Shown in pieces: positions 36,061-46,523 of a DNA stretch of 64,000 nt. This stretch comes from Neostapfia colusana (taxonomy: Eukaryota > Streptophyta > Magnoliopsida > Poales > Poaceae). How positions within the stretch are numbered: the stretch's first letter is position 1; every line of letters begins with the position of its first letter. A program made the position numbers and the translations under genes. The notes under the pieces are model-generated. The model saw only the letters and a program-made list of their open reading frames with translations, was not told where the DNA came from and ran no database searches. Where the stretch lies: NCBI GenBank assembly GCA_030760725.1, contig JASWHV010000003.1:115786153-115850152 (forward strand). Direction: 5' to 3'.

Positions 36061-36285
36061 TTACTGAAACTAACTACCCTGGCACAGTTGCCAGCCGAGA
36101 AACATCAAACAGGCATTCACACATACAAAACAATACAATACAATACAGATTCGGCGGTTCATTCATAAAGTCCAAGAAAATCTAAAAACACATAACGGCT
36201 ACACACTCCCCTCACGACTACCTCTAGAGCCGTGAACGTCATCTTCGCGCGTCCCTCCCGGTGCCGGTAGCTGCGGAGATGGAGT
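36061..36285 (-). other. CACTA 3' region after the second gene
   Basis: About 225 bp between the subterminal array and the stop codon of the second gene, probably 3' untranslated sequence. Nothing else recognised. Confidence 0.4.
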
Positions 36286-39200
36286 CTACGCCTCCGTCGG
36301 TGAACCCTACAAAGTAAATAAAAGTTAGACATGTCTCATTCTCTCTCTATTTCACTCTCAATACTCCTATTTCACTCTCTCTCTCTCTCGCTCGCTCTCA
36401 TTGTCCCTCTCCCCATCCCCCTCTCCCTTCTCCTACTCTCGTTGTCCCTCTCCCCATCCCCTCTCACTTCTCTCTCTCTCTCGCTCTCATTGTCCCTCTC
36501 CCCATCCCCCTCTCCCTTTTCTCTCTCTCTCGCTCTCGTTGTCCCTCACCCCATCCCCCTCTCGCTTCTCTCTCTCACTCTCATTGTCCCTCTCCCCATC
36601 CCCCTCTCACTTCTTTTTCTCTCGCTCTAGTTGTCCATCTCCCCATCCTCCTCTCCCTTCTCTCTCTCTCGCGCTCTCGTTGTACCTCTCCCTTCTCTCT
36701 CTCTCACTCTCTCCCTCTCTCTCTCGCTCTCGTTGTCCCTCTCCCCATCCCCCTCTCACTTCTCTCTCTCTCCCTCTCGTTGTCCATCTCCCCATCCCCC
36801 TCTCACTTCTCTCTCTCTCACTCTCACTGTCCCTCTCTCCATCCCCCTCTCCCTTCCTTCTATCTTGATCTTGTTGCCGCTCTCCCCATCCCCCTCTCCC
36901 TTCTCTCTCTCTCGCTCTCGTTGTCCCTCTCCCCATCCCCCTCTCCCTTATCTCTCTCTCTCTCACTCTCACTATCCCTCTCCCCATCCTCCCCTCCTTT
37001 CTCTCTCCTTTGCTCTCGTCGTCCCTCTCCCAATCCCCCTCTCCCTTCTCTCTCTATTTCACTCTCTCCCCATCCCTCTATCTCTTTCAGTATCTCTCCC
37101 CCCTCTTTCTATCACTTTATCTCCCTCACTTTATTAAATAGTATTAAAGATTTATATAGTGCTATTTATACCTGTGCTGGGGGCGGCTGTGACGAGGGTG
37201 CCTGTGGCGGCTGCGGCCACGATGGAAACGGGAGCTCCTGGCCACTATGTCGAGCTAAAGCCTGTCATTGCAACATAATAAAACACATGTATATTACCAA
37301 AATGTTAAAAATTTAAAATGAAGTAATTTAAATTACTTACCTCCATCGCTGCCTGCATCTGGGCCATGAGGTTGGCCTGGTACTCCTGGACGGCCCTCAT
37401 CCTATCGAACTCCTCTTGGGTCTGCGCAAGCTTATCCTCCATGGCATGGAACTCCAAGTCCCTCTACGAGAGACGTCCACTCGATGACCCAACGGATGAA
37501 GCCTTCGTCGATGGAGTGCCTCTCAATGGCCGCGCCGCCCTCGAGTTGACAACTTCATCAAAAAATGGAAAACCTGCGAAAGATAGAAAAATAATAAGTA
37601 GAAGAAGGAAGTTAAAAAAAATGAAACAGTTGACCAACTCACCATCCATGGGCCTTCCCGCCGCCGCTTGCGTACACGGCTCTAGGCTCAATTGGCGTGT
37701 TTTCCCAATTGTAGCCTTCGCCGTGTATCTTCTTAATCTCCTGCGCGTACTTTTCCTAAAAAACAAAGAAATGATGCAAGTGTGTAAGTACTAGTAATAC
37801 TTATAATAAAATTTATGCATTTTGAAAACTTACCAGTCAGCCGGCCGCGACCTGACTACACTGCCCAGGCTTGGAAGGGTCACTTCCCATGTGACCTCTC
37901 TTCCAAACCTCGGTCGGTGTCGGCTCTTGACCGGTTTCTAGCTCCTGTAGATACGTGTTAGTTGAAGAAATATATTATCAACACATGAACAAACATTAAA
38001 ATATACTTACCATGTGTTTAGCCATACGCACGCAGACATCACCGCCGTAGTTGTGCTGGCCGTCCGTTCCTCTGCAGGCTCCAGCCCTCATGGACTTACT
38101 GATGATGTCCTGGCTAGCCCAGTACCGACAAAGAACTCAGTACGCGTCGGGTTGGCTCTCTAACCAGCTAATACTACCTGCACATATTTAGTTTTTCATC
38201 AACTACTGTTAACATAAGTAATTATTGGAAATAGTTAACAATAATAACTTACCTCCGCGTACTGATCCCCGATCAAGTGCGTGTTGGAGTCCTTCCTAAA
38301 CGGACTCCCTCCCTGCTGCTGCTGATGCCGCTTGTTGTACTCGTTGATCGCCTGGATGCAGGTGTACGACAACGCCTGCACCACGAGCTTCCAAGCATTG
38401 TTGTGGAACATGGCAGTCGTGTGCTCCATCATGCTCTCGCTCGAGTCCTCTAGCTGGTACCGCAGCTTTAAGAAAACAAAAATTTGATTAATCTGCATTA
38501 ACAATTTAATTGAGTGTTAAAAATGCAAACATTTAAACTTACCATAAAATCGTTCCACACGGCCCCCTGAAGGGTGTCGTGGACCTCATGAGGTACACGA
38601 GCGTAGTCGTCCGACGACAAAGCAGGGATCCGTCGATGACACCGGGATAGTGCAACCACACTAAAGCCTCGATGACACTGTTCACCTGCCTGTGGTGTCC
38701 CTGGCCCGCGAACGAACAGTCGTGCCAAGATCTGCAAAATTTATTAACTTATTATGTATCGGCAGACAACATCCAATATTTAATAGTATACAATTGTTTA
38801 CCTGTCTCCAAGTGGACAAATGGTGATCCGCTGATGAGGAACAGGAGGAGGAGCAGCATAGTGAGTCCTCCTCATGCGTCGCCTCGTTAGTGGCACCACG
38901 TCCAGTGACCCAGACGGCTGGTCACCACTGGAGCCCAAAGGATCCACACTCGCCGGCTCCGAAGGCTGCGTAGCTAGCTCCGAGGGCTGCATAGCCGGCT
39001 CCGAGGGCTAGGTGGCCCCAACTTCCAGATCTGACTCAGAAGACTCTGAGTTGGACTGCAAAAATAAATGATTCATAAGAAAAAATAATTGATAATGCAA
39101 TTTCAAATAACGTGATTAGCAACTGAAATTTACCTCCGTGTGCTGCAAGGCCAAAACTCGGTCCGGAAAGTCTAGAAGGTACCTCATCAACTGAGAGCGT

Positions 39201-39305
39201 CTGCTCGCACCTGACGAGGAACTTGAGAAGACAATGTCCCGGGGCTGGGTGAGGAACCCTCTCACCTCCTTCCTCCCCTTCCCCTTTCCATTTGACGATG
39301 ATATC
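36286..39305 (-). pseudogene. CACTA second gene (Transposase_24-like), multi-exon
   Basis: Ten exon-like blocks with GT-AG borders on the minus strand: 39305-39134, 39055-38802, 38731-38543, 38465-38253, 38177-38011, 37944-37834, 37755-37643, 37573-37341, 37261-37172 and 36306-36286 (TAG). Readable segments include GAVWNDFM, HNNAWKLVVQALSYTCIQAI, TEVWKRGHMGSDPSKPGQ, EIKKIHGEGYNWEN, a helical MEDKLAQTQEEFDRMRAVQE and a Pro/Gln tail PSWPQPPQAPSSQPPPAQ. These resemble the plant Ptta/En/Spm (Transposase_24) protein accompanying TNP2. In-frame stops (37837-37839, 37464-37466, near 38140) and phase breaks show it is degraded. Confidence 0.65.
36335..37130. repeat. TC-rich minisatellite inside a CACTA intron
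   Basis: Repeated units of about 50-60 bp built from ctctctctcgctctcgttg and tccctctccccatccccctc. Long Ser/Leu/Pro frames over it are artefacts. It fills most of the 865-bp last intron (36307-37171) of the second CACTA gene, where the sense strand is GA-rich. Confidence 0.85.
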
Positions 39306-39448
39306 CTGATGCAACGAGTAATTGATAAATATACTAAGATAATATACAAAATTCATAATAAGTTAGTGAAGAAAATGTTACTTCATCAATTTTAAGTTTC
39401 ATCAACGTCACTATCATGTACCCTACTCCATAAACCAGACCGTCGATC

Positions 39449-42212
39449 TTATTTTCTAAGAGTCTGGACTAGATTCCGTTTTCGTTTTTGTTTCTGCATA
39501 TCATAAGTCTCGACATCTTGAGCGTCTCCATCCAAGTCATCGAGTCCTACACCAGGCTCGATGATGAATGACTCTGGCAACTCTTCTTCTTGGTAAACCT
39601 CATCAACTTCATTAGTATCATGGTATCCATAATCTCCTGTAGTGTATAACCACTTACTAGGATTCACCTTATGTACCACCCACCAGGCTTCGGGTTTTTT
39701 GCATGGATAAGGTAGATAATACACTTACTCCACTTGGTGAGCAAGAACAAATGAATCATATCCTCGTAGCCGTTCCTTGTGTTCGACTTCCACCATGCCA
39801 AATTGGTTTTGTCAAATTACGTGATTGTTATGAAACCAATCACTGTCAAAGAATACTGCTCGACGATCCTTATTACTGACGAAAGCAAATTCAAGAATTT
39901 TTTTAGTGATTCCATAGTAATTAGTTTCACGTCCTTTAGAGTCGATTGTCGTCGTCATAACTCCTTATTACCCTTCTACCTTTGCCTTGTTACAAACCAT
40001 TGGTTTCAGATATCTTAGCGCTCTTTCAATAAGATACATCCACCTATATTGCACGGGACCCCCATTGTAGCTTCATATGGAAGATGAATAAGGAGATGTT
40101 GCATTGGATTGAAGAAGCATGGAAATTTTTTTTCCATCTTACATAATAATACCAGTATCTCCTTCTCAAACTTACTCATCATGTCTATCGTGATTTCTTT
40201 AGCACAAAGCTGTCTATAGAAGTGGCTAAGCTCAGCTAGAACCTTACACACCGCATCGTCAAAATAGCCCCAGAACATAACAGGTAGAAGTCTATCCATG
40301 ACAACCCAGTTAGTTTTCCTGTTTTCACATTCATAGCTCGTTTCAGACTAGCTGCGTAACCATCTGGGAATTTCAAACTTTTCAACCATTCAAGTACTTC
40401 TTTCTTTTCCTTGGGTCAAGGACATAAGGAAGCATGTGTTTTACCACCACTTTCAGAAAGCTCAAGAGTTGGACGGTTACAAAGCTCAGTCTGATCCTTT
40501 CGAGCCTTTATATTGTCTTTTGTTTTGCCCGTCATGTTCATGCATGTGCTTATGATACATTTCCCCATGTTACGCTCTTGATGCATGACATCACTGTTGT
40601 GCATTAGTATCAACGACTTCACATATGGTAGCTCCCATAGTCCACATATATGAGTCCAATTGTGATCATCTCCAAAACCGACAAAATATCCAGGACGATC
40701 TTTATCTGGCAACAGTTTATCCAACATATCAGATATTTCCAACCCATTAAGACGTTTCAGTTGTCCTTTAGTGACAACGGTGTCCTCTATGAATACACGC
40801 CTTTGTTGTGTAAACATGTGATTCAAAGGAAGTCAACATCTGTGACAATCAAAGTAACATATCTTTCCTCCATGAGTAAGTCGAAAATACTGAGTGTCAG
40901 AAGCACATATTGGACACGTCAAATGACCGTAAGTGCTCCATCCAGAAAACATGCCATACGCCGGAAAATCATGGACGGACCACAAATAAGCAGCTCGAAG
41001 GTTGAATCGCTACTTCTTGCAATTGTTGTACACTTTAATTCCTGTCCACAACATTTTCAATTCTTCAATCAGCTGTTTCAACGTCACGTTTAGATGTGAC
41101 CCAGGATGATCCGGCCTAGGTAAAATGAGGCTAAGGAACATGAACTCATACTTCATACATAGGGCCGGTGGTAGATTGTACGGAATAACAAAGACATGCC
41201 AACAGGAGTACGATGAAGCGTTTGTACTGAACAGCGAGAATCCATCTGTCACCAACCCAATCCAAACATTTCTCTCATCACGGCCGAACTCTGGATCAAA
41301 CCAGTCCATCGCCTTCCATGCCTCACCGTCGGACGTGTGCGTCATGACTTATTTGTTCTAAAGGACACCTTCTTTGTGCCATCTCATGTGTCTGCCAGTT
41401 TTTTTCAAAAGAAACAAACGCTTCAAGCGAGGTGTCATGGCTAAATATCGAAGTTGCTTATGTTCCACTTCTGTCGTAACATTTTCACCATCTTCATTAA
41501 CGACTTTGACATACCTCAATTCACCACATTGTAAACATTTTTCTTCTCTTTCACATGTTCTTTCCAGAAAAGCATGCAGTTGTCTGCCCACACATCAATC
41601 TTCTCATATTTCATACCGAGACCCAAATACAATTTCTTCACGTGATACATATCTTTAGGCACTTTGTGGGGGCCGTGGAAGGATATCGCTGATCAATTTG
41701 ATGAGGTTGTTGTAACAGTTATTAGAAAAGAAATACCTGGACTTAATTGCCATAAGTCTAGTCATGAAAGTGAGGAGGGTCACTCCCGTGTGTTCATGCA
41801 ACGGTTGTTCTGAAGCTTTGAAAAGCTCGAAGAACGCTTCAACCTCCATTATAGGTGGATCCCTCATAAGGTCTGGTTGTATAGCTTCTAGCATCTCATC
41901 TATCCTATCACCCACCGTAATATTATCAATGTCCTCTTTCACTTCTTGTACAACTTTGGAAGCTATCTCACCATGAAACATCCAGACCTCATAATATGGC
42001 GTGTAACCGTTTTGACACAAATGTATCGAAAGTTCCACTTTGTGCAGGAACATGGTATTCCGGCGTTTCGTACATGGGCACCGCACCTTATCGGTATTTG
42101 ACAACGAAAAAGCTCTATCTACAAAAGCATTTGTCTTGGTGAACCACTCATCTGAGTACCCACCAGATCTGCTCTTCCAACCAGTATACATCCAACTGCG
42201 GTCTTCACCCAT
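39449..42212 (-). pseudogene. TNP2-type CACTA transposase
   Basis: Starts at ATG 42212 with a transposase-associated domain (MGEDRSWMYTGW, CPCTKRRNTMF). Next come 41650-41358 (KCLQCGELRYVKVVNEDGE, ITPRLKRL-like), the TNP2 core 41345-41010 (SDGEAWKAMDWFDPEFG, NVWIGLVTDGFSLF, CWHVFVIPYNLPPALCMKYE) and 40980-40416 (DFPAYGMFSGW, CPICASDTQYFRLTHGGK, then VMHQERNMGK). A DUF4218-type block lies at 40299-40015 (FFNPMQHLLIHLPYE) and the C-terminal DUF4216-type end at 39724-39449 (VYYLPYPCKKPEAWWVVHKV). It would cut and rejoin element ends in the nucleus. Multiple frameshifts (for example near 40050) and stops make it non-functional. Confidence 0.85.
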
Positions 42213-42585
42213 GTTTTACTCTGCAATATAAAGCTAGACAAATTATGTTCACTTTAAATCTATTTGAAGGGATAGGTCCTAAACCCACCCAAGAGTGACC
42301 GAGAGGAGCGTGCTTATAACGAGACGCGGGGTCCGGATCCAGCCAAAATTTTGGCAGCATAACCACGCTGTTCTCCAACTGCGCCCCCGACAATGGTGCA
42401 GCGGAGAACATTAGGGTTACGCCATTGAAATTTCGTCCAAATCCAGACCCCTCGTCTCGTCATAAGCCCGCCCCCTTGGTCACTCTCAGACTGTCCAAAA
42501 ACAGACAATTCCGAACCTACACGCCTCACATGCGTAACACATGTGAGACGGGCCGTTCCGAAACGGGTGACACATATTGTATAGG
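42213..42585 (-). other. CACTA upstream region with long imperfect palindrome
   Basis: 42290-42352 and 42428-42488 are inverted copies, by eye about 70-80% alike (gacgcggggtccggatcc versus its complement-like partner), and the bases between them also pair (gttctcc...ggagaac). A smaller stem ctcacatg/catgtgag lies at 42525-42547. Either the 5' leader of T6 or a small foldback element in it. The T7 LTR starts at 42586. Confidence 0.5.
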
Positions 42586-45500
42586 TGACACGACCCCGCG
42601 GTCTTGTCGAGCCAGGATCACGCTGAGGACGACTCCCACTCGACGGGGTTCCCCTCCTGGGGTTCCGTCTCCTCCTCGGGAGTCCCTTCCTTAGAACCCT
42701 GCAAAAGCTTCAAACACAAGCAGTGAGCACGAAGGCTCAGCAAGACTGACCCGTCTCTCCTAATCATGGAACTTCTACATGAGGGGTGATGGGTACATGA
42801 GATAAAACAAGTTGCAAAGGACTCGCCTAAATAGTGGAACCTTACTTTCAAGTTTTAGCAGCAGGTGGTAGAGAACCTTACGCTAAGGCACATGAGAGAG
42901 CCGCAATCAAACAAGAAACGCATTTCTCTCACATACTTCGCCCAAAGTTGAAAGGAACTTTAATTAGCTCTAAACTACAGAAAATCATTAACAATCAAGT
43001 CCATCTTTCAATCAGCAGCATTTTAACATGTAACTAGTCTGTTCTTTCTACGTCATGGTACAGTGAACAAGTGGTACTCACTGACCGTGAGGGACGGCGA
43101 TTATAATCGATTTACACCTGCAGGGTTACCCGAACAACCCATCACGTACGCCCGTACCTCAGGTTGCCTACAGCAACCATCACTGACGCCGTACGCAACC
43201 ACTCACCCGTCAGCCAAATATTGAACCGGTCCCATCGTCCCGAGCAAGAGGTCTCTGCACGCGCATCTCAGTGCCGCCAGCCAATTTACACCTCAAGCTC
43301 TCAACCTACCCTCTGAATGACGGGCAATGCCTCAATACCCAGCTACCCGAGTTACATCAGTTTCCCGGTTCCCATTTAGCCGGTAGGTCTTTGGTACTGT
43401 TCTAGCTTGTTCAACAGGCCCGCACACGGCTCGGTCCTCAATCGACACAAGCGGAGCTAAAGCACGCAGGACCCAAAGTCATGCTGCCCTTACTCTCCGC
43501 TCGGTCTCATTTTTCTTGCCATGTGTATCATGTGCTATTTCTACCTGAGTCGAGTGCCTCTAGCCTATGCTCGCGAGTAGTTCAAACTACTCGACTTGTA
43601 CCGAATCCTACTCTATCTTAGCATTGCAGTAGCTAACAGGGTTTTCAATCCTAATCCCAACCCATGGCTTTCTTGGCTATGCATTTGGATTTTCAAACAA
43701 GACTCTAGTGCAAGAGATAATTATACTCAAGTGAGTGCTCAAAACAATAAAACTTTGTAAAAAGATTAATGCAAACCGGGGCTTGCCTTGCTGCTCTTGG
43801 TCGTAGGCTAGCTGCTCCTCCGGAGTAACGAAGACTAGGACTTCGGGTTCCTCCTCGACCTTAGCGACTACATGATATAAGAGTACATGTATTAATTGTA
43901 ATGCATTTGCATTGAGTTTAAACTTGTGAAGTTTATAAGTCCCACCAGACAGACTCAATGACTCTGGAATTTTGACTGTGGCTTGGTTACAACCTAAACA
44001 GAGACTTGGTCAAGTTTTAGTTGCAGCAAAGCTCATTTGAGCCCTCCACAATTAATTATGCCCTTGACCTCAATTGACGGCTTTTAGGGTGTTCTAAGGA
44101 TTTTCATGAAACAAACTATGACTTTCTGAAAACTAGATTTTCAGAGGGTTCTAATGGAGTTGGTCTCACTTAATTTGAAGGTTTCTATCTAAAGATATGA
44201 GCTAAACAATTTCAGGGAAAGTTCTGAAAATGTTTCTGAACATTTTCTATTTCCTCTGGAACAGTTTCACTAATCACATCATTAGGTGGATCAAATGAGG
44301 TCAAATGGACCCGAAATTTTTATGGTAGTTCAGGGATACATTTTTTGCACATCCCAGCACAATTTCAGAATTTTCCTCCAAGGGGTTCTCCAGTTAAAAT
44401 TCCAAACAGTTTAAAATTTGAGGAATTAATTCTGGAGAATTAAGGATTTTCATGAAGTGAAACTTGATTTGCTGGAAAGTGCTCAAAGAGCTGAATCCAA
44501 CAAAATTTGGTTCACTCAATTTGGAGTTTCCTAGCCCAAGTTATGAGGATTTGAAGTTTGAATGAAATCTGAAAATCGGGGAAAAGTTTAAACTTGCGGG
44601 TGGGCCTCGGGGACACGTGTTGCGCACTGATGCGTCGGCACACCGTGGTCTGCGGGGTTCCTGCGCACCAGCACAACAGATCCCAGCCGCACCCGATCCT
44701 GATTTAAATTTTTAAGCCGCTGACGCGTGGGCCAGCCGGCTTCGTCTTCCTCCCGAGGCGCCCTCATGCCCGCGCCGCCTCCCCTCGCCGGAGCAGACCC
44801 GAAGCTCGCCGGCTTGCCGCTGCCGGCCATCACTTGGTCTGAAACTCGCCACCAGGGGGTTGTCGACATCGAGGAGCACGTCTGTGGGGTCAGTTCGAGC
44901 TGGCGGTGACCGGAAATAGCCCGGCGACGTGCGGTGGCCTCGGTTGAGGTTCGGCGCCGTCGGCCGTGGGTTCTAACCCGCCAAAACCTCGAACAATCGG
45001 TTCTACAACATCAGTACACCTCTAGGAAGCTCGACAAGGTGTCAAAAGGGTTCAAATATGGCGGCAAGTCGGTTGGCACCGTGTGACCGATTGTGCCCAC
45101 CATGAACACCCTCGATCGAGCTCAAAATTCGTCACTCCTAGTCGGTTTCATGCCACGGATGCAGAAAGGAAACTGATCGCCGGCCAGTCCAGCGCCTATG
45201 TGCAAGATTTGATAACTAAAGAAGGATCATAGAGCGAGAATTCGAAGAATCCGTACCGGAAGCTCGGTTTAAGGCCGCCGGAGCAAAATATGGAAATTCG
45301 CCGGCGAGAGTGCACGGCGTGGCTTGAGCTTCAGGTGGGACCAGCATGGAGTCCGTGCGCTCCTTTTTATGCCCTTGCTCGGCTGTGAAAGTGGCTGTGG
45401 TGTGCTGCCCACATGAGACCGATCGCCGTTCTTCAGCTTAGTCACGGCGGTCGTCGTTGATCACGGGAACAGAAGCCAAAACCCGGTGGTTTAGGCGTCG

Positions 45501-46456
45501 GGAAAGTGGTGCTCGAGCTCAGGGTGCTGCCTAGCAGCTTGGGGATGTGAGGCGCGATTGTTTGCTCCGTTTTTCCGATCGACCGAGAGCTCGGGGAAAC
45601 AGAATGCCGCTGCTCGGTGTCGCCCGTGAGGATAAGAAGGCAGCTGGGTCTCCGCTCGGGCTGAGGCGGTAAAGGTCACGTGGGGGCGCGAGCAGGCCGC
45701 CCGGGGTGCCAGCGCGCGAAGGGATAAGCAGCTGGTGGCGCCGGTTGCTTCTCGGTGGCACAGCCGGCAGCTGCTCGGTGGAATTTCCCACCGAGGCTGT
45801 GACTTTGTGTGCAAGTCTTCCCTCTTCTCTCTATGACATGTGGGTCCCACACTCAAGTTTAACCTATGAAATTAACTCCTCATCACTGTTGTAAACAGTA
45901 AGCCCCAAAATGCCCATGGTGATTTGAATTATCAACCTTTGAGCCATTTGAATTGACTAGAATTCAAATTGGGTTTGGTTTTGATAAATTTCAGCACATG
46001 TTCAGTTTGAAATTTAAATAAGGTTTGAATTTGCCCCACTTAGCTCATGTCAAGATCAACTCCAAATGGAGTGAAAATTGGTGTGTGAGCTCACAAAAAT
46101 GTGCTGAGTAAGAATATGTCTCCCACTTTTGAATTCATGGGATAAAAACAGTTTGAATTTGAATGTAGTTTCAAACTGCCCTCTTTCTAGCTATGCCCAA
46201 AATGACCTCAAAAGGTTTTGAATTTGGGTGAAACTTGGCATGGACATTCCTAGCAATGTGTAGGAGTTTATCATATGCCCAGCCCCTATATATTACATGT
46301 GGGAAATACCACTTTTGCAATATGTGAGTTTATTCTCTCATGAGCATGTTGATGGTGGTTACTTGCTCTTCAAATGTGTTCATCAACTTTCTTCAAATGA
46401 GGTGTGTGTGTGTTGATGAACACTTCAGACATGTGTCAAAAACTGAGGCCCATACA
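42586..46456 (-). repeat. T7 3' LTR with internal deletion
   Basis: 3871 bp. Aligns to the T3 5' LTR but lacks the stretch equal to 22988-23190 (203 bp) at about 42629, which removes AATAAA and both hairpins. The exon-like segment is kept at 43787-43867. The 44700-45800 part is more diverged from T3 than the rest. Confidence 0.88.
43787..43867 (-). other. T7 LTR exon-like segment
   Basis: 81-nt counterpart of 24355-24435, with acceptor-like atcatgtag and donor cagcaag|gcaagc on the minus strand. The peptide is nearly identical to that of T3 (EEEPEVLVFVTPEEQLAYDQ). Confidence 0.45.
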
Positions 46457-46472
46457 TTCCTCCCCCCTTAAA
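46457..46472 (-). promoter_or_regulatory. T7 polypurine tract
   Basis: Minus strand reads aaggggggaggaa, directly before the LTR start TGTATGGGCC at 46456. Same as in T3. Confidence 0.85.
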
Positions 46473-46523
46473 AGAATCTCGTCCCGAGATTATAAGGTGA
46501 AAATGAGAGAGGACGGTGGAGAA

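Larger units (their letters stand above)
35778..42585 (-). mobile_element. T6: En/Spm-CACTA DNA transposon (right end missing)
   Basis: The left terminus CACTACAGTAATTTGACT at 35778 is followed by repeated subterminal motifs, the usual CACTA design. It codes on the minus strand for a TNP2-type transposase (42212-39449) and a second multi-exon gene (39305-36286). No matching ...CTGTAGTG terminus was found before 42585, where the T7 LTR starts, so T7 probably inserted into T6 and the other end lies right of the window. The 3-bp target duplication cannot be tested. Confidence 0.85.

Noticed and set aside
36331..37316. Overlapping long frames (99-178 codons) rich in Ser, Leu and Pro
   Set aside because: They lie on the TC minisatellite in several frames at once; low-complexity artefacts.
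42480..42585. Right terminus of the CACTA element
   Set aside because: No CTGTAGTG-like end or mirrored subterminal repeats were seen before the T7 LTR.
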